A stretch of 64,000 bases of DNA from Mycolicibacterium wolinskyi (GCF_002101965.1 NZ_LQQA01000007.1:1-64000); one strand, 5' to 3'. Positions 17,288 through 26,447 are shown, numbered from the stretch's first letter. Notes: a model not told the origin generated them from the sequence alone. Program-made: numbers and translations.

Positions 17288-18010
17288 GTGGGCGGTGGCC
17301 TGTTGACCCGGTGGCGCTCCTGGGGAGCGATTGTCATAACGCTGGCGGGTTTGTGGACCGGCATGCCCACCGCGACGGCAGAGCCATGCCCGGATATCGG
17401 CGTGGCATTCGCCAGAGGCACCGGCGAGTGGCCCGGCGTCGGCAACGTCGGACAGAGCTTCGTCGACAACCTGAGGTCGCAGGCCTTCCCGCGCACCGTC
17501 GGCGTATACGGCGTGAACTATCCGGCGAGCAGTAATTTCGGCAGCGGCCTCGAATTCGAACTCAACGTCGCCGACGGCATCCGGGACCTCGCCAACCATG
17601 TACGGGGCGTGCTGTCCGTGTGCCCGAATACCAGGATGGTTCTCGGCGGATACTCGCAAGGAGCCGCCGTCGCGGCGCTGACAACTTCAGGTCTCGTACC
17701 GCAAGGCGTGCCTCCCGCGGCGGCGCCGGTGCCGATAGCGCCCGACCTCGCCGACCATGTTGATGCCGTGGTGTTGTTCGGCAAGCCTTCCGGTCAAGCG
17801 CAGATCAAATACGGCGTACCGGCCATCGATGTCGGTCCGCTGTATGCCGGCAAGTCGTTGGTGCTTTGCGCCGTCGGCGACACCGTGTGTAGTGGCGATG
17901 GTGCAAACGGGTCGAGCCTCGCCCACGGCCAGTACGGCATGAACGGAATGGCCGCTCAAGCCGCGGCGTTTGTCGTCGGCCGGCTCGCGCCACCAGCGCC
18001 GGTCCTCTGA
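17288..18010 (+). CDS. Secreted cutinase-family serine esterase
   Basis: The 240-residue precursor has a signal peptide with likely cleavage after ATA near residue 31. The mature part begins EPCPD and shows the alpha/beta-hydrolase nucleophile motif GYSQG (Ser123), a GDTVC segment supplying Asp198 and a following Cys, and His213 in LAHGQYG; paired cysteines form the usual cutinase disulfides. Members hydrolyse esters of fatty acids, and in mycobacteria several act on lipids or polysorbates. GTG start. No partner gene is apparent. Confidence 0.92.
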   Translation: MGGGLLTRWRSWGAIVITLAGLWTGMPTATAEPCPDIGVAFARGTGEWPGVGNVGQSFVDNLRSQAFPRTVGVYGVNYPASSNFGSGLEFELNVADGIRDLANHVRGVLSVCPNTRMVLGGYSQGAAVAALTTSGLVPQGVPPAAAPVPIAPDLADHVDAVVLFGKPSGQAQIKYGVPAIDVGPLYAGKSLVLCAVGDTVCSGDGANGSSLAHGQYGMNGMAAQAAAFVVGRLAPPAPVL

Positions 18011-18082
18011 CGGTCCCCCGCGCCTGGGTTCGTCGACGACGGCGGCTATTGCGGTCGCCTCGGGGGTAGGTTCACGTCCGGA

Positions 18083-18787
18083 TCAGCGGGTGCGCTTCTT
18101 GTCACCCATGGCGACGATGCCGGTGAGGATCAGATCGATGCCGTCGAGGAACTGTTCCCGGTCGTCGTGCTCGCGCATCTGCTCGGCGACGCCGCGGGTG
18201 AACGGGTAGTCGGCTGGGTCGAGACTCCCCCATGCGGCCGCGGCGGCCGACAGATGGACGCTGCGGTCTTCACCCGGCGCAACGACGCGCGCATTTGCGG
18301 CGTTCAGTTCAGCGGCCCCGAGCATGTAGTTGGTCACCGCTGTCACGCAGGTGAACGCCGCGGAATCCGGCACACCGAGCGCGACGACCCGTCGGCCGAC
18401 GGCCTCGAATATTCGCAGCATGGCCGGCTGCAGCGGTCCGCGCGTGAGCTGTGCTCCCGCCCACGGGTGGGCGTCGACGGCATCGAAGACGACTTCTGCG
18501 ATCGACCGGATCGCCGCCGCGTGCTGGGCGGCGTCGCCGTGAGTGTCGCTGAGGAACGCGGCATCGCCGATGTTCACGACGACATCCGTTGCGTCGCTGA
18601 GCAACTGGTCCTTATTGGCCACATGGTGGTAGATCGCGCCCGGCCCGGTCCGCAACACATCGGCGAGCCGCCGAAAGGTCAAGCCACCCTCGCCGTCGGC
18701 GTCGAGCAGCGACACCGCCGCGTCGATGATGCGCTCATGCGACAGCGCATCGGTTCGTCGGGAGGAGTCGCGCACTCGGTTTGGCAC
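18083..18787 (-). CDS. TetR-family transcriptional repressor
   Basis: The 234-residue protein has a TetR-type N-terminal DNA-binding domain (about 15-65) with the helix-turn-helix LTFRRLADVLRTGPGAIYHH and the following NKDQLL. A longer frame runs to 19153, but that part is antisense to the monooxygenase; the GTG at 18787 fits the usual TetR N-terminus. It is divergent from a FAD monooxygenase 82 bases away, and the gap contains two matching inverted repeats, so it most likely represses that gene and itself. Confidence 0.88.
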   Translation of the reverse strand: MPNRVRDSSRRTDALSHERIIDAAVSLLDADGEGGLTFRRLADVLRTGPGAIYHHVANKDQLLSDATDVVVNIGDAAFLSDTHGDAAQHAAAIRSIAEVVFDAVDAHPWAGAQLTRGPLQPAMLRIFEAVGRRVVALGVPDSAAFTCVTAVTNYMLGAAELNAANARVVAPGEDRSVHLSAAAAAWGSLDPADYPFTRGVAEQMREHDDREQFLDGIDLILTGIVAMGDKKRTR

Positions 18788-18806
18788 CTCGTCATTTTGA
18801 CATCTC

Positions 18807-18847
18807 TGGAACGCAGTTCCAATATGGAGTTTGGAACATCGTTCCAA
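18807..18847. promoter_or_regulatory. Twin operators in the TetR/monooxygenase divergent promoter
   Basis: Two perfect inverted repeats of the same type are present: TGGAAC-GCA-GTTCCA at 18807-18821 and TTGGAAC-ATC-GTTCCAA at 18831-18847. Their centres are 25 bases apart, a spacing compatible with two TetR dimers bound cooperatively. They lie between the two divergent starts, where bound repressor would block both promoters. Confidence 0.75.
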
Positions 18848-18868
18848 AGACGGCGAAAGGTGGCGGCG

Positions 18869-20017
18869 ATGACGGTGACGATCGTGGGAGCGGGTATCGG
18901 CGGGCTGATGCTCGCCCGGGTGCTGACCGTGCACGGCATCGCGTGCACCGTGTACGAGGCCGAACCGTCGATTGGCAGCCGCACCCAAGGCGGCCAACTG
19001 GACGTCCACGCCGAGACCGGGCAGGTGGCACTCGACGCCGCCGAACTCACGGCCGAGTTCCGCGCCATCATCCACGAAGGCGCAGAGGCCGCCCGCATCC
19101 TTGACCGGCACGGCACCGTCCTGTTCGATCAGCCCGACGACGGCGCGGGTCATCGACCCGAGGTGCTTCGCGGCGACCTACGCCGGCTCCTGCTGGCATC
19201 GTTGCCCGATGGCACCGTGTCGTGGGGGCGCAAGCTCGCCGGTGCGCGTGCGCTCGGCGGAGGTCGCCACGAGCTGACGTTCGCAGGCGGGCACACCGTC
19301 GTCACCGATCTGCTGGTCGGCGCTGACGGCGCTTGGTCGCGGGTTCGCCGACTGGTTTCCGATGCCGAGCCGAGCTATATCGGCACGACGTTCGTCGAGA
19401 CCTACCTGCACGACGCAGACGTGCGACATCCCCTGGCAGCCAAGGCGGTCGGAGCCGGAGCGCTGTATGCGCTCGCCCCGGGCGTCGGAATCACCGCGCA
19501 CCGTGAACCACACGGTGTGCTGCACGGCTACCTCGAACTCACCCGGCCACTCGAGTGGGTCGCCAGCATCGACTTCACCGATCCGTCTGCGGCCATCGCA
19601 GGTGTGGCCCGTGAGTACTCGGGGTGGGCACCCGAACTGACCGCACTGCTGATGGAGGCTGATGAAGGTCCGGTGGCACGGCCGCTGTACGCGCTCCCAG
19701 ACGGTCACCGCTGGGATCGCGTGCCTGGCGTGACGTTGATCGGAGACGCGGCACACCTGAGCCCTCCGGGCGGCGAGGGAGCAAACCTGGCCATGCTCGA
19801 CGGCGCGCGTCTGGCGCTCGCGATCGCCACCCATCCCGACGACGCGGATACGGCGTTCGCGGTGTACGAGCAGGAGATGTTCCCCCGCAGTGCAGCGTCG
19901 GCCGTCGACGCCCGCGAGACCCTGGATCTGTGCCTCGGTGCGCGTGCGCCATACGGGCTCGTCGACTTCTTTGCCGACGAACAGGGTTTGGCGCAAGACA
20001 GCCGGCGGCCGAAGTAA
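18869..20017 (+). CDS. FAD-dependent monooxygenase (TetX/PHBH-like)
   Basis: The 382-residue group A flavoprotein monooxygenase has the dinucleotide motif VGAGIGGLMLAR at the N-terminus, DLLVGADGAWSRVR (the DG motif) and the C-terminal FAD motif LIGDAAHLSPPGGEGANLA. The last motif and the overall size resemble TetX-type enzymes, including mycobacterial tetracycline-inactivating homologues, but the substrate cannot be read from the sequence. Start ATG at 18869 has AAAGG upstream; the open frame extends further 5' only through the antisense of the TetR gene. Probably inducible through the twin operators. Confidence 0.85.
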   Translation: MTVTIVGAGIGGLMLARVLTVHGIACTVYEAEPSIGSRTQGGQLDVHAETGQVALDAAELTAEFRAIIHEGAEAARILDRHGTVLFDQPDDGAGHRPEVLRGDLRRLLLASLPDGTVSWGRKLAGARALGGGRHELTFAGGHTVVTDLLVGADGAWSRVRRLVSDAEPSYIGTTFVETYLHDADVRHPLAAKAVGAGALYALAPGVGITAHREPHGVLHGYLELTRPLEWVASIDFTDPSAAIAGVAREYSGWAPELTALLMEADEGPVARPLYALPDGHRWDRVPGVTLIGDAAHLSPPGGEGANLAMLDGARLALAIATHPDDADTAFAVYEQEMFPRSAASAVDARETLDLCLGARAPYGLVDFFADEQGLAQDSRRPK

Positions 20018-20092
20018 GACCGTCGAAAGTCATCACGTGGGAACACGCAATGCGCCGCCGCGCCGCCGCATTCGCTGGCATTCTTACGCACC

Positions 20093-20878
20093 ATGGGCGA
20101 CTTTGGGCTGATCGGCGCGTGGCTGCTGCTGGCGGTCGTGATCGTCGGCGGAGTGATCATCGCGGTCGGCAGTGTGCTCATCGCCAGCCGCATCATTGCC
20201 CGTGACGCGCGACCGGAACACAACTCGATCCTGTCGCCGTTCCTCACCGTCGTCGGCCTCATTTACGGTGCGGTTCTTGGGTTTACCGTCGTCGTCGGCT
20301 GGCAGCAGTATCTCTCGGCCGAGACAAATGTCGCGACAGAAGCGTCAATATTGAAGACGATGTACCGCCAGACCGTCGCCATGCCGCAGCCCGAACAATC
20401 CGAGGTTCGCGCACAGATCCGCAAGTACGCGACCGCGATGCAAGGACCCGAGTGGGGCAAGAATGAGTTCGGCAATATCAGCAACGACGGCCGGGCGGCG
20501 CTCACCGCGATGTACCGCATCGTCGGCAGTGGCAAGCCCAGTGATGCGACCAGTGCGATCAACCAGCCGTTCCTCAGCCAGCTGACGGAGCTGTCAACGA
20601 TTCGCAGCGCACGAATCTTGGATGCGAAGCCACGGATTCCACCATTGTTGTGGTGCGCCTTGGTCTTCGGCGGGTTCGTGCTGATCGCGCTCACGAGCTT
20701 TATGCGGTTGGCTGACAACCGTGCTCACATCATCCTCGTCAGCGCCGTCACCATGCTGCTCGCCTTGCTGCTGTACCTCATATTCGTGCTCGACCACCCG
20801 TTCGGTCCGATGGGCGTTACGCCCCAACCCTTTTCCGAGGCCTTTGTGGTCTTCGACCTCGTCGACCAGGGAACCTAG
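20093..20878 (+). CDS. DUF4239 (bestrophin-like) integral membrane protein
   Basis: The 261-residue protein has two N-terminal transmembrane segments (about 5-32 and 45-67), a soluble middle of about 110 residues, and two C-terminal segments (about 182-203 and 210-232). The pattern HNSILSPFLTVVGLIYGAVLGFTVVVGWQQY is characteristic of DUF4239, proposed to be related to bestrophin channels. No transport substrate is known. Its stop is followed within 21 bases by the oxidoreductase gene, so the two may share a transcript. Confidence 0.8.
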   Translation: MGDFGLIGAWLLLAVVIVGGVIIAVGSVLIASRIIARDARPEHNSILSPFLTVVGLIYGAVLGFTVVVGWQQYLSAETNVATEASILKTMYRQTVAMPQPEQSEVRAQIRKYATAMQGPEWGKNEFGNISNDGRAALTAMYRIVGSGKPSDATSAINQPFLSQLTELSTIRSARILDAKPRIPPLLWCALVFGGFVLIALTSFMRLADNRAHIILVSAVTMLLALLLYLIFVLDHPFGPMGVTPQPFSEAFVVFDLVDQGT

Positions 20879-20898
20879 TGACGTTCTGGAGGGAATCA

Positions 20899-21942
20899 GT
20901 GACTGAGCAACTGCGGGCCGGGGTTATCGGAGCCGGTTTCATCGGCGCGGTGCATGCCAACGCCGTGCGGGCCGCGGGCGGAGTGGTGACGAAGGTTGCC
21001 GCATCCACTCCGGAGCGCTCTGCTGAGGCCGCTCATCGACTGGGCGCCCTCGGTGCAGCCGACACGGCCGAGGAGCTGATCGATTCCGACGACGTCGAGG
21101 TCGTACATATCTGCACACCGAACTCGTTGCACGTGCCGTTGGCCCGGCGTGCGCTGGCCGCCGGCAAGCCGGTGGTCTGCGAAAAGCCGCTGGCAACAAC
21201 ACTTTCCGACGCGAGTTCGTTGGCCGCCGAGGCCCAGGGCAGGGTCGCCACAGTACCCTTCGTCTACCGGTTCTATCCGGCGATTCGCGAGGCCCGGGCC
21301 CGAATCGCGGCCGGCGAGGCCGGTCCCCTGCATCTGCTGCACGGGGCCTATCTGCAGGACTGGCAAGCCGGCGGCGCGTCCGCCGGGTGGCGCGGTGAGG
21401 ACACCGAAGGGGGCGCCTACCGAGCATTCGCCGACATCGGGGTGCACTGGTGCGATCTCGTTGAATTCACGGCCGGGCACCGAATCACGCGACTGCTGGC
21501 ACGCACGACCGCCAGCGGCACGGTGACAACGGTGCTGTTCGACACCGACGCGGGCGCCGCGGGGTCGATGCTGGCCAGCCAGACGGCCATCGGCCGGCGA
21601 AACGCGCTGAGGATCTCGCTCGACGGTGCCGACGCCGCATACGGTTTCGACCAGGAGAATCCGGAGAACCTGTTCGTCGGCGGCATGGACGGCAACCTCA
21701 CGCTGCATCGCGGGTCGCCTGCGTCGTCTGCGGCGACGGCACGCTACTCGTTGCTTCCGCCCGGCCACCCGCAGGGTTACCAGGACTGCTTCAACGCCTT
21801 TGTCGCGGACACCTACGCCGCGATCGGCGGGTCGGCTCCTGACGGGTTGCCCACGTTTGCCGACGGCCTGCGCGCGGCCGCACTGGTGGACGCGGTGATC
21901 ACCTCGTCTCAATCCTCTACTTGGGTGGAGGTGCCGACATGA
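20899..21942 (+). CDS. Gfo/Idh/MocA-family NAD(P)-dependent oxidoreductase
   Basis: The 347-residue protein has the N-terminal Rossmann motif GVIGAGFIGAVHANAV, the conserved VCEKPLATTLSDA of the family, and the C-terminal half with a DIGVHWCDLVEF motif that bears the catalytic Asp and His. Members oxidise sugars, inositols or related polyols. A GTG at 20878 is in frame, but the GTG at 20899 is preceded by GGAGGG at the right distance and starts at the Rossmann strand. Substrate unknown. Confidence 0.88.
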   Translation: MTEQLRAGVIGAGFIGAVHANAVRAAGGVVTKVAASTPERSAEAAHRLGALGAADTAEELIDSDDVEVVHICTPNSLHVPLARRALAAGKPVVCEKPLATTLSDASSLAAEAQGRVATVPFVYRFYPAIREARARIAAGEAGPLHLLHGAYLQDWQAGGASAGWRGEDTEGGAYRAFADIGVHWCDLVEFTAGHRITRLLARTTASGTVTTVLFDTDAGAAGSMLASQTAIGRRNALRISLDGADAAYGFDQENPENLFVGGMDGNLTLHRGSPASSAATARYSLLPPGHPQGYQDCFNAFVADTYAAIGGSAPDGLPTFADGLRAAALVDAVITSSQSSTWVEVPT

Positions 21943-21951
21943 CGACGCCGC

Positions 21952-22530
21952 TCAGTCAGGCCACTGCGCGACTAGTGGCGCCGGTGTCCATGTCGGCCAG
22001 GCCGGCGAACCGACGATGAATCCGCCCGCGACCTGTGCCACGATGCGGGGACCTTTCAGCTTGCTGTTGTCATAGAACGTCGCGGAATCCGCCCGCGCTG
22101 CCGCTATGGCGACGAGATCCCAAAGCCGTTGATAGCGTTCGCGAACCTTGTGCTCAGGCACGTCATGGCCACCGGCTTCGACTCGGTGTCGCACGCGCAG
22201 CACGGCGAGATCCTCAGGGATCAAGACGGCATGCAGGGTGACGATGTATCCCGCTGCGTGTGCGTCGCCGATGAGGTCCAGTTTGGAGGCATGGGAGAAG
22301 ACGGTTTCAGCGATGAAGGATTCGCCGCGCTCGATGAGTTTGGCTCTGGTTTCGGCGGCGACCGCAGCGGCCTCGTACGCATGTGTCGCCGCCGAATCCG
22401 GCCAGCGGCGCTTGGCGATCTCGTCGGCGTTGACGACGGGGCTGCCTGGCAACAGCGGAGCCAGGGTCAGTTCGATGAAGGTCGACTTGCCCGCGCCGTT
22501 GGATCCGACGACGAGGTCGAGGCGCTTCAC
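21952..22530 (-). CDS. Zeta-toxin-like P-loop kinase
   Basis: The 192-residue protein has a Walker A motif GSNGAGKST at 9-17 close to the N-terminus, and the zeta-like segments NADEIAKRRWPD and ESFIAETVFSH; RxR-type basic residues (RVRHRVEAGGHDVPEHKVRERY) form the lid. Zeta toxins phosphorylate UDP-activated amino sugars and so inhibit cell-wall synthesis; relatives act as ordinary small kinases. The ATG overlaps the stop of the upstream small gene by four bases, forming a classic toxin-antitoxin arrangement. Here the upstream partner is ParD-like rather than epsilon. Confidence 0.8.
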   Translation of the reverse strand: MKRLDLVVGSNGAGKSTFIELTLAPLLPGSPVVNADEIAKRRWPDSAATHAYEAAAVAAETRAKLIERGESFIAETVFSHASKLDLIGDAHAAGYIVTLHAVLIPEDLAVLRVRHRVEAGGHDVPEHKVRERYQRLWDLVAIAAARADSATFYDNSKLKGPRIVAQVAGGFIVGSPAWPTWTPAPLVAQWPD

Positions 22531-22916
22531 CCCTGGTGCGTCAGCGCCGTCGTGGTGCCGTCGGGACGGTACTGCACGATCTCGCCGTCATCGCCGATGG
22601 CGACCGTCGTGATTCCACGGGCGGCGAGGGTCTTGCCGTAGTCGGCCCGGCCCAAGCTCTCTTCGATGGCCGCGGAGATCTCGGCGTTGAACACGACCCC
22701 TTCCTCTACCGTCAGCGAACGCAGCGGCATCTGCCCGGCCAGGGCTGCCTCAACCCGACGACGCGCGGCGCTCTGCTGGCTCGACACGGCCCGCCCGACG
22801 CGAGCCCAGTGGTCGAGTTGCTGTTTGGCCGACCGGCTCTGACGAGCACCTTCGGCCGCCGCGCTGTCCATCAAATCCGCGGCGAATCGGGTCACCCGGT
22901 CTGGAGCTTCGGTCAT
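22527..22916 (-). CDS. ParD-like antitoxin
   Basis: The 129-residue protein contains the segment RSAKQQLDHWARVGRAV near 26-43, typical of the ParD-like antitoxin family (type II), followed by a charged helical region and a small C-terminal beta-rich domain (GITTVAIGDDGEIVQYRPDG). It would bind DNA and neutralise the zeta-like kinase encoded by the overlapping downstream gene. A perfect palindrome sits just upstream of its ATG and is a natural autoregulatory operator. Confidence 0.75.
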   Translation of the reverse strand: MTEAPDRVTRFAADLMDSAAAEGARQSRSAKQQLDHWARVGRAVSSQQSAARRRVEAALAGQMPLRSLTVEEGVVFNAEISAAIEESLGRADYGKTLAARGITTVAIGDDGEIVQYRPDGTTTALTHQG

Positions 22917-22930
22917 GACAGCCTCCCGCT

Positions 22931-22964
22931 GTAGCAGTATGAAACGAGTGTAGCAGTCTGCTAC
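22931..22964. promoter_or_regulatory. Palindromic operator of the toxin-antitoxin operon
   Basis: GTAGCAG-T-CTGCTAC (22950-22964) is a perfect 15-base palindrome, and a third half site GTAGCAG lies at 22931-22937. The block starts 15 bases upstream of the antitoxin ATG, overlapping the expected promoter, as is usual for antitoxin autorepression. Confidence 0.7.
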
Positions 22965-23046
22965 GCGGGCTGGTCCCCAGCCGAATCGACCAGGAGCTCA
23001 CGACGCACGCGTTTTGATCTGCCTGTTCGAGGCAACGTATGCGGGC

Positions 23047-23979
23047 ATGGACGAGTGGGAGTGCGCCGTCGTGGGTGGCGGTGCGGCAGGGTTGAGCGCG
23101 GCGTTGGTGCTCGGCCGCGCGCGTCGTCGAACCCTCGTGGTCGACGCCGGAGAACCGAGCAACCAGTCGGCACGCGCGATCGGCGGGCTGCTGGGCCACG
23201 ACCGCCGACCACCCGCCGAGCTGTATGCGACCGGCCGTCGGGAGCTGGCCGAATATCCGAGCGTGCAGTACGTCGCAGGCGAGGTCATCAGTGGCAAGAC
23301 CGTCGACGACCGGCTTGTGCTCGAGCTGGACAGCGGCGAGACAATAGCCGCCCGACGGGTACTGCTGGCCACCGGCATGCGGTACTGCCCGCCCGAGTTG
23401 CCCGGACTCGACGAGCTTTGGGGCAAATCGGTGTTCCAATGCCCGTTCTGCCACGGCTGGGAGATGCGCGACAAACGACTTGCCGCGCTCGCCGCCGGTG
23501 ACGACGCCGTCCACGCAGTGTTGATGCTGCGCGGATGGAGCGACGACGTCGTGCTCCTCACCGACGGAGCACCGGATCTACCCGATGGCGAGAGGCGACG
23601 GCTGGCAGCGGCCAAGGTGGATATCGACGAGCGCCGGATCGTCGAACTCATCGGCCAGGACGGCGAATTGACCGCGATCGCGTTCGCCGACGGCAGCCGC
23701 CTGGAACGCGATGGACTGCTCGTCGAGGCGCCGCTGCGCCAGCGTTCCGGCCTTGCCACGCAACTCGGTGCGGCGTGCAGTGCGGGCCCGACGGCGCCCG
23801 ACTCGCTCGATGTGGATGCACTGCACCGCACCACCGTGCACACCGTCTTCGCCGCCGGTGATCCATGCACCGAGCAGCCATACCTTGCCGGCGCCATCGC
23901 GGCAGGGGCGGAGGCCGCCATGATCATCGTGCAGAGTCTGCTGGCCGACGAGTTCTCGCTGCCCTACCCGCCTGCGTGA
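23047..23979 (+). CDS. Thioredoxin reductase-like NAD(P)/FAD-dependent oxidoreductase
   Basis: The 310-residue flavoprotein has the FAD motif VVGGGAAGLSAAL at 8-20, the redox pair C132-P-F-C135 followed by HGWE, and the C-terminal FAAGDPCTEQPYLAGAIAAG motif. It has the layout of low-molecular-weight thioredoxin reductases and their homologues, but the second nucleotide-binding domain appears reduced: the usual GGGxSA signature is not clear, so NADPH use is uncertain. ATG at 23047 is chosen over an upstream TTG. No thioredoxin gene is adjacent. Confidence 0.82.
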   Translation: MDEWECAVVGGGAAGLSAALVLGRARRRTLVVDAGEPSNQSARAIGGLLGHDRRPPAELYATGRRELAEYPSVQYVAGEVISGKTVDDRLVLELDSGETIAARRVLLATGMRYCPPELPGLDELWGKSVFQCPFCHGWEMRDKRLAALAAGDDAVHAVLMLRGWSDDVVLLTDGAPDLPDGERRRLAAAKVDIDERRIVELIGQDGELTAIAFADGSRLERDGLLVEAPLRQRSGLATQLGAACSAGPTAPDSLDVDALHRTTVHTVFAAGDPCTEQPYLAGAIAAGAEAAMIIVQSLLADEFSLPYPPA

Positions 23980-24004
23980 GCGTTGCCGTCGCGGCCCGCG
24001 CTGA

Positions 24005-24994
24005 TCAGTGGCGCGACCACACCTCCGTTTGTGTGAGCCACAAGAGGTAACCCAACGCCGGAAGAACGAATACGCACGCGACACCGACCACTACGAGGAG
24101 CCCGACCATGGTCGGGTGTGCGCCCGCGGCTTGAGCGATGGTCATCTGGCCGACCAACATCCACGGGTACTGCGCCACACCCCAGCCCGCGATGACCGCG
24201 GCCACCGCGCCCGCGGCCGGGATCCGCGCTATCGAGAACCGTCTCAGGTACAGCAACGCGAGCGTCGCGACGCCCGCGACCGCGGCAATCACCAACAATG
24301 GCGCGGCGGCGCCGCGCAGGATAGGGGCATCGTGCGTAACCGGATACAGCCCCGCGAAGACGATGGCACCGGCGACGATTCCGACTGCAATCGTGCGGAT
24401 GCGCAGCCGCTCGGCGAGTGCGTCGGCTCCCGACCGTTGGGCGTCGGCGGTCAGGAACACACCGGCCAAGAACACACAGGTTGCCATCGCAAGGGCTCCA
24501 CCGACGAACGACGTCGGATTAACCCATGAGCCGATGCGGTCGCCGTATCCCCCTGCGGGCACGCGTCCAGAGGCGAGCGCCCCGACGACCGTGCCGAAGA
24601 AGAACGGGGTGATCAACGACGATCCCGCGAATATTGCGCCGAACAGTCTGGCCTGCCGGTAGGTGGCCGCGTACTTGCGGAACACAAAACTGGCTCCCCG
24701 CAAGACGATTCCGGCAAGTGCCAAGATCAACGGAATGAAGAGCGTGGTCGTGGCAGCCGCGAAGGACCGGGGAAATCCGGTCCACCAGATCACCAAGATA
24801 TAGATCAACCACACGTGGTTGGCTTCCCACACCGGCCCGATGCTGTGATCGACCAGTTCGCGCAACTCACCGGCCATTTCCCCGCGCCCAGCGGTGAGAT
24901 CGTAGAAACCTGAGCCGAAATCGGCTCCACCGAACAGTCCGTAGGCGATAACACCGACGAACATCGCAACGGCGACGACGTCCGCGAGTGTCAT
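24005..24994 (-). CDS. cydB: Cytochrome bd-type quinol oxidase subunit II
   Basis: The 329-residue membrane protein has about nine transmembrane segments and the CydB pattern YGLFGGADFGSGFYDL, HSIGPVWEANHVWLI and GIVLRGASFVFRKY. It pairs with subunit I to reduce oxygen with quinol. The start overlaps the stop of the subunit I gene by four bases. Since subunit I is frameshifted in this sequence, the complex may not be made. No cydDC assembly genes lie nearby, which suits an accessory, cyanide-insensitive-type oxidase. Confidence 0.9.
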   Translation of the reverse strand: MTLADVVAVAMFVGVIAYGLFGGADFGSGFYDLTAGRGEMAGELRELVDHSIGPVWEANHVWLIYILVIWWTGFPRSFAAATTTLFIPLILALAGIVLRGASFVFRKYAATYRQARLFGAIFAGSSLITPFFFGTVVGALASGRVPAGGYGDRIGSWVNPTSFVGGALAMATCVFLAGVFLTADAQRSGADALAERLRIRTIAVGIVAGAIVFAGLYPVTHDAPILRGAAAPLLVIAAVAGVATLALLYLRRFSIARIPAAGAVAAVIAGWGVAQYPWMLVGQMTIAQAAGAHPTMVGLLVVVGVACVFVLPALGYLLWLTQTEVWSRH

Positions 24995-26405
24995 GGCCCC
25001 GAATCCCGCCCATCCGACTGCCGCTTGCTGACAACTGCGGCGGGACCGTACGGGCTGGGCAGGTTCTCCTCGCCGCTACGCCAGCGCCGCGCCATAGATC
25101 TCAAGACCACATACGCGCCCACCGCCATCCCGAGGTAGAAGACAAGCACGCCCACATAGCTCCACCACAATCCACTACTCATGCTGGCGGCATCGCTGGT
25201 GCGGAGAACCTGCCATACGGTCCAGGGCTGACGACCTACTTCGGTTGCGGTCCAACCACATTCGACCGCGACGATGGCGAGTGGGCCGGCAACGACGGCG
25301 AACCACAAGAACCATCGGGCCTTGAGCAAATCCCAACCGCGCCAGCGCGCCACCCAGAACAGCACCACCGCCGCAGCCAGCAGCGTGCCGATCATGACCA
25401 TCGATTGAAAGGCAAGGTGGGTGATGTTGGCCGGCGGCCGGTCGGTCGCGGGCACGGTGTCCAACCCAGGCACCGGCGCATCCCACGAATTGCGAGCGAT
25501 GATCGAACCCAGGCGGGGTATGGAGAACGCCCACCGCACCTCGCCGTCGATCAGGAGACCACCTAGTCGGAGCGGGGCCGGACCCTCGGTCTTCGGCGCA
25601 AGTTCGAACGCCGCAAGTTTCGCCGGTTGGGTGTCGTGAATGCGCATCCCGAGGACGTGACCGATGAATGGCTGCGCAACGGCCGCGACGCTCGCGAACA
25701 CGAAGGGCACCCGGAATCCGAGACGGTGATGCGCGTCGTCGCGGCCGCGTAGCAGACCGGCGGCGTAGACGCCGGAAACCGTCAGGCCCACCACCATGAA
25801 CGCCGCAACCCACATGTGCAGGAACTGCAGCCACACGCCCTCGTTGAACATCGCCGCCCACGGGTCGATGTTGGTGACCCGACCGTCCTGGATGTCGAAC
25901 CTGCCGGGTGGTTCATCCATGCGTTTACCGACACGACGCAGAAGGTGCCGACAATGCCCGAGATCGCCATCGGGATGAGCATCGCCAGGTGCCGTCGAGG
26001 TGGCAGACGGTCCCAGCCGTAGAGGTAAATACCCAGGAATATCGCCTCGATGAAGAAGGACAGCCCCTCGAACGCGAATGGCAGGCCGAGCACATCGCCG
26101 AACCGGCTCATCAGGCCTGGCCACAGCAATCCCATCTCGAAACTCAGCACCGTGCCGGAGACGGCGCCGATCGCGAACAACACCGCCGACACCTTGGCCC
26201 ACCGCCTCGCAAGGCCCAACGCCACCGAGTCATTGCGGACGATGCCGCGGCGGTGGATCACGTAGATCATCGCCGGGAAGGCCACCCCGAAACACGCCAG
26301 GATGATGTGGAATCCGAGTGACACCGCCATCTGTTGGCGGGCGGGCAACAAGCCGGGTGGTCCGTTCGACGCGAGGACCAGGACCGCGTCGGTCACGGTC
26401 GGCAC
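24991..26405 (-). pseudogene. cydA: Cytochrome bd-type quinol oxidase subunit I, interrupted by a one-base frameshift
   Basis: The N-terminal part reads from a GTG at 26405 through FHIILACFGVAFPAM (haem-ligand His) to VNAWMNHPAG, then leaves frame. The rest continues in the next frame as FDIQDGRVTNIDPWAAMFNE and runs to the stop at 24991, including the GRQPW segment of the Q-loop region. One missing base near 25900 (a G after the two G of the ggttc sequence on the minus strand) restores a 471-residue protein of normal length. Apart from that point both halves are well conserved, so the lesion is recent or an assembly error. The GRQPW type and short Q-loop point to the Cio/AppC-like branch. 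Confidence 0.85.
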
Positions 26406-26447
26406 GCTAGGACGCTCCCACCCGGGGCGGTTTCCAGTTCATCGGAA

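Noticed and set aside
18167-18868. N-terminal extension of the FAD monooxygenase on the plus strand
   Set aside because: This is the antisense of the TetR gene and its operators; the flavin motif begins right after ATG 18869.
25175-25861. Third long frame within the cytochrome bd subunit I gene
   Set aside because: It is a shadow in another frame with Arg/Gly-rich residues. The frameshifted cydA reading explains the region.
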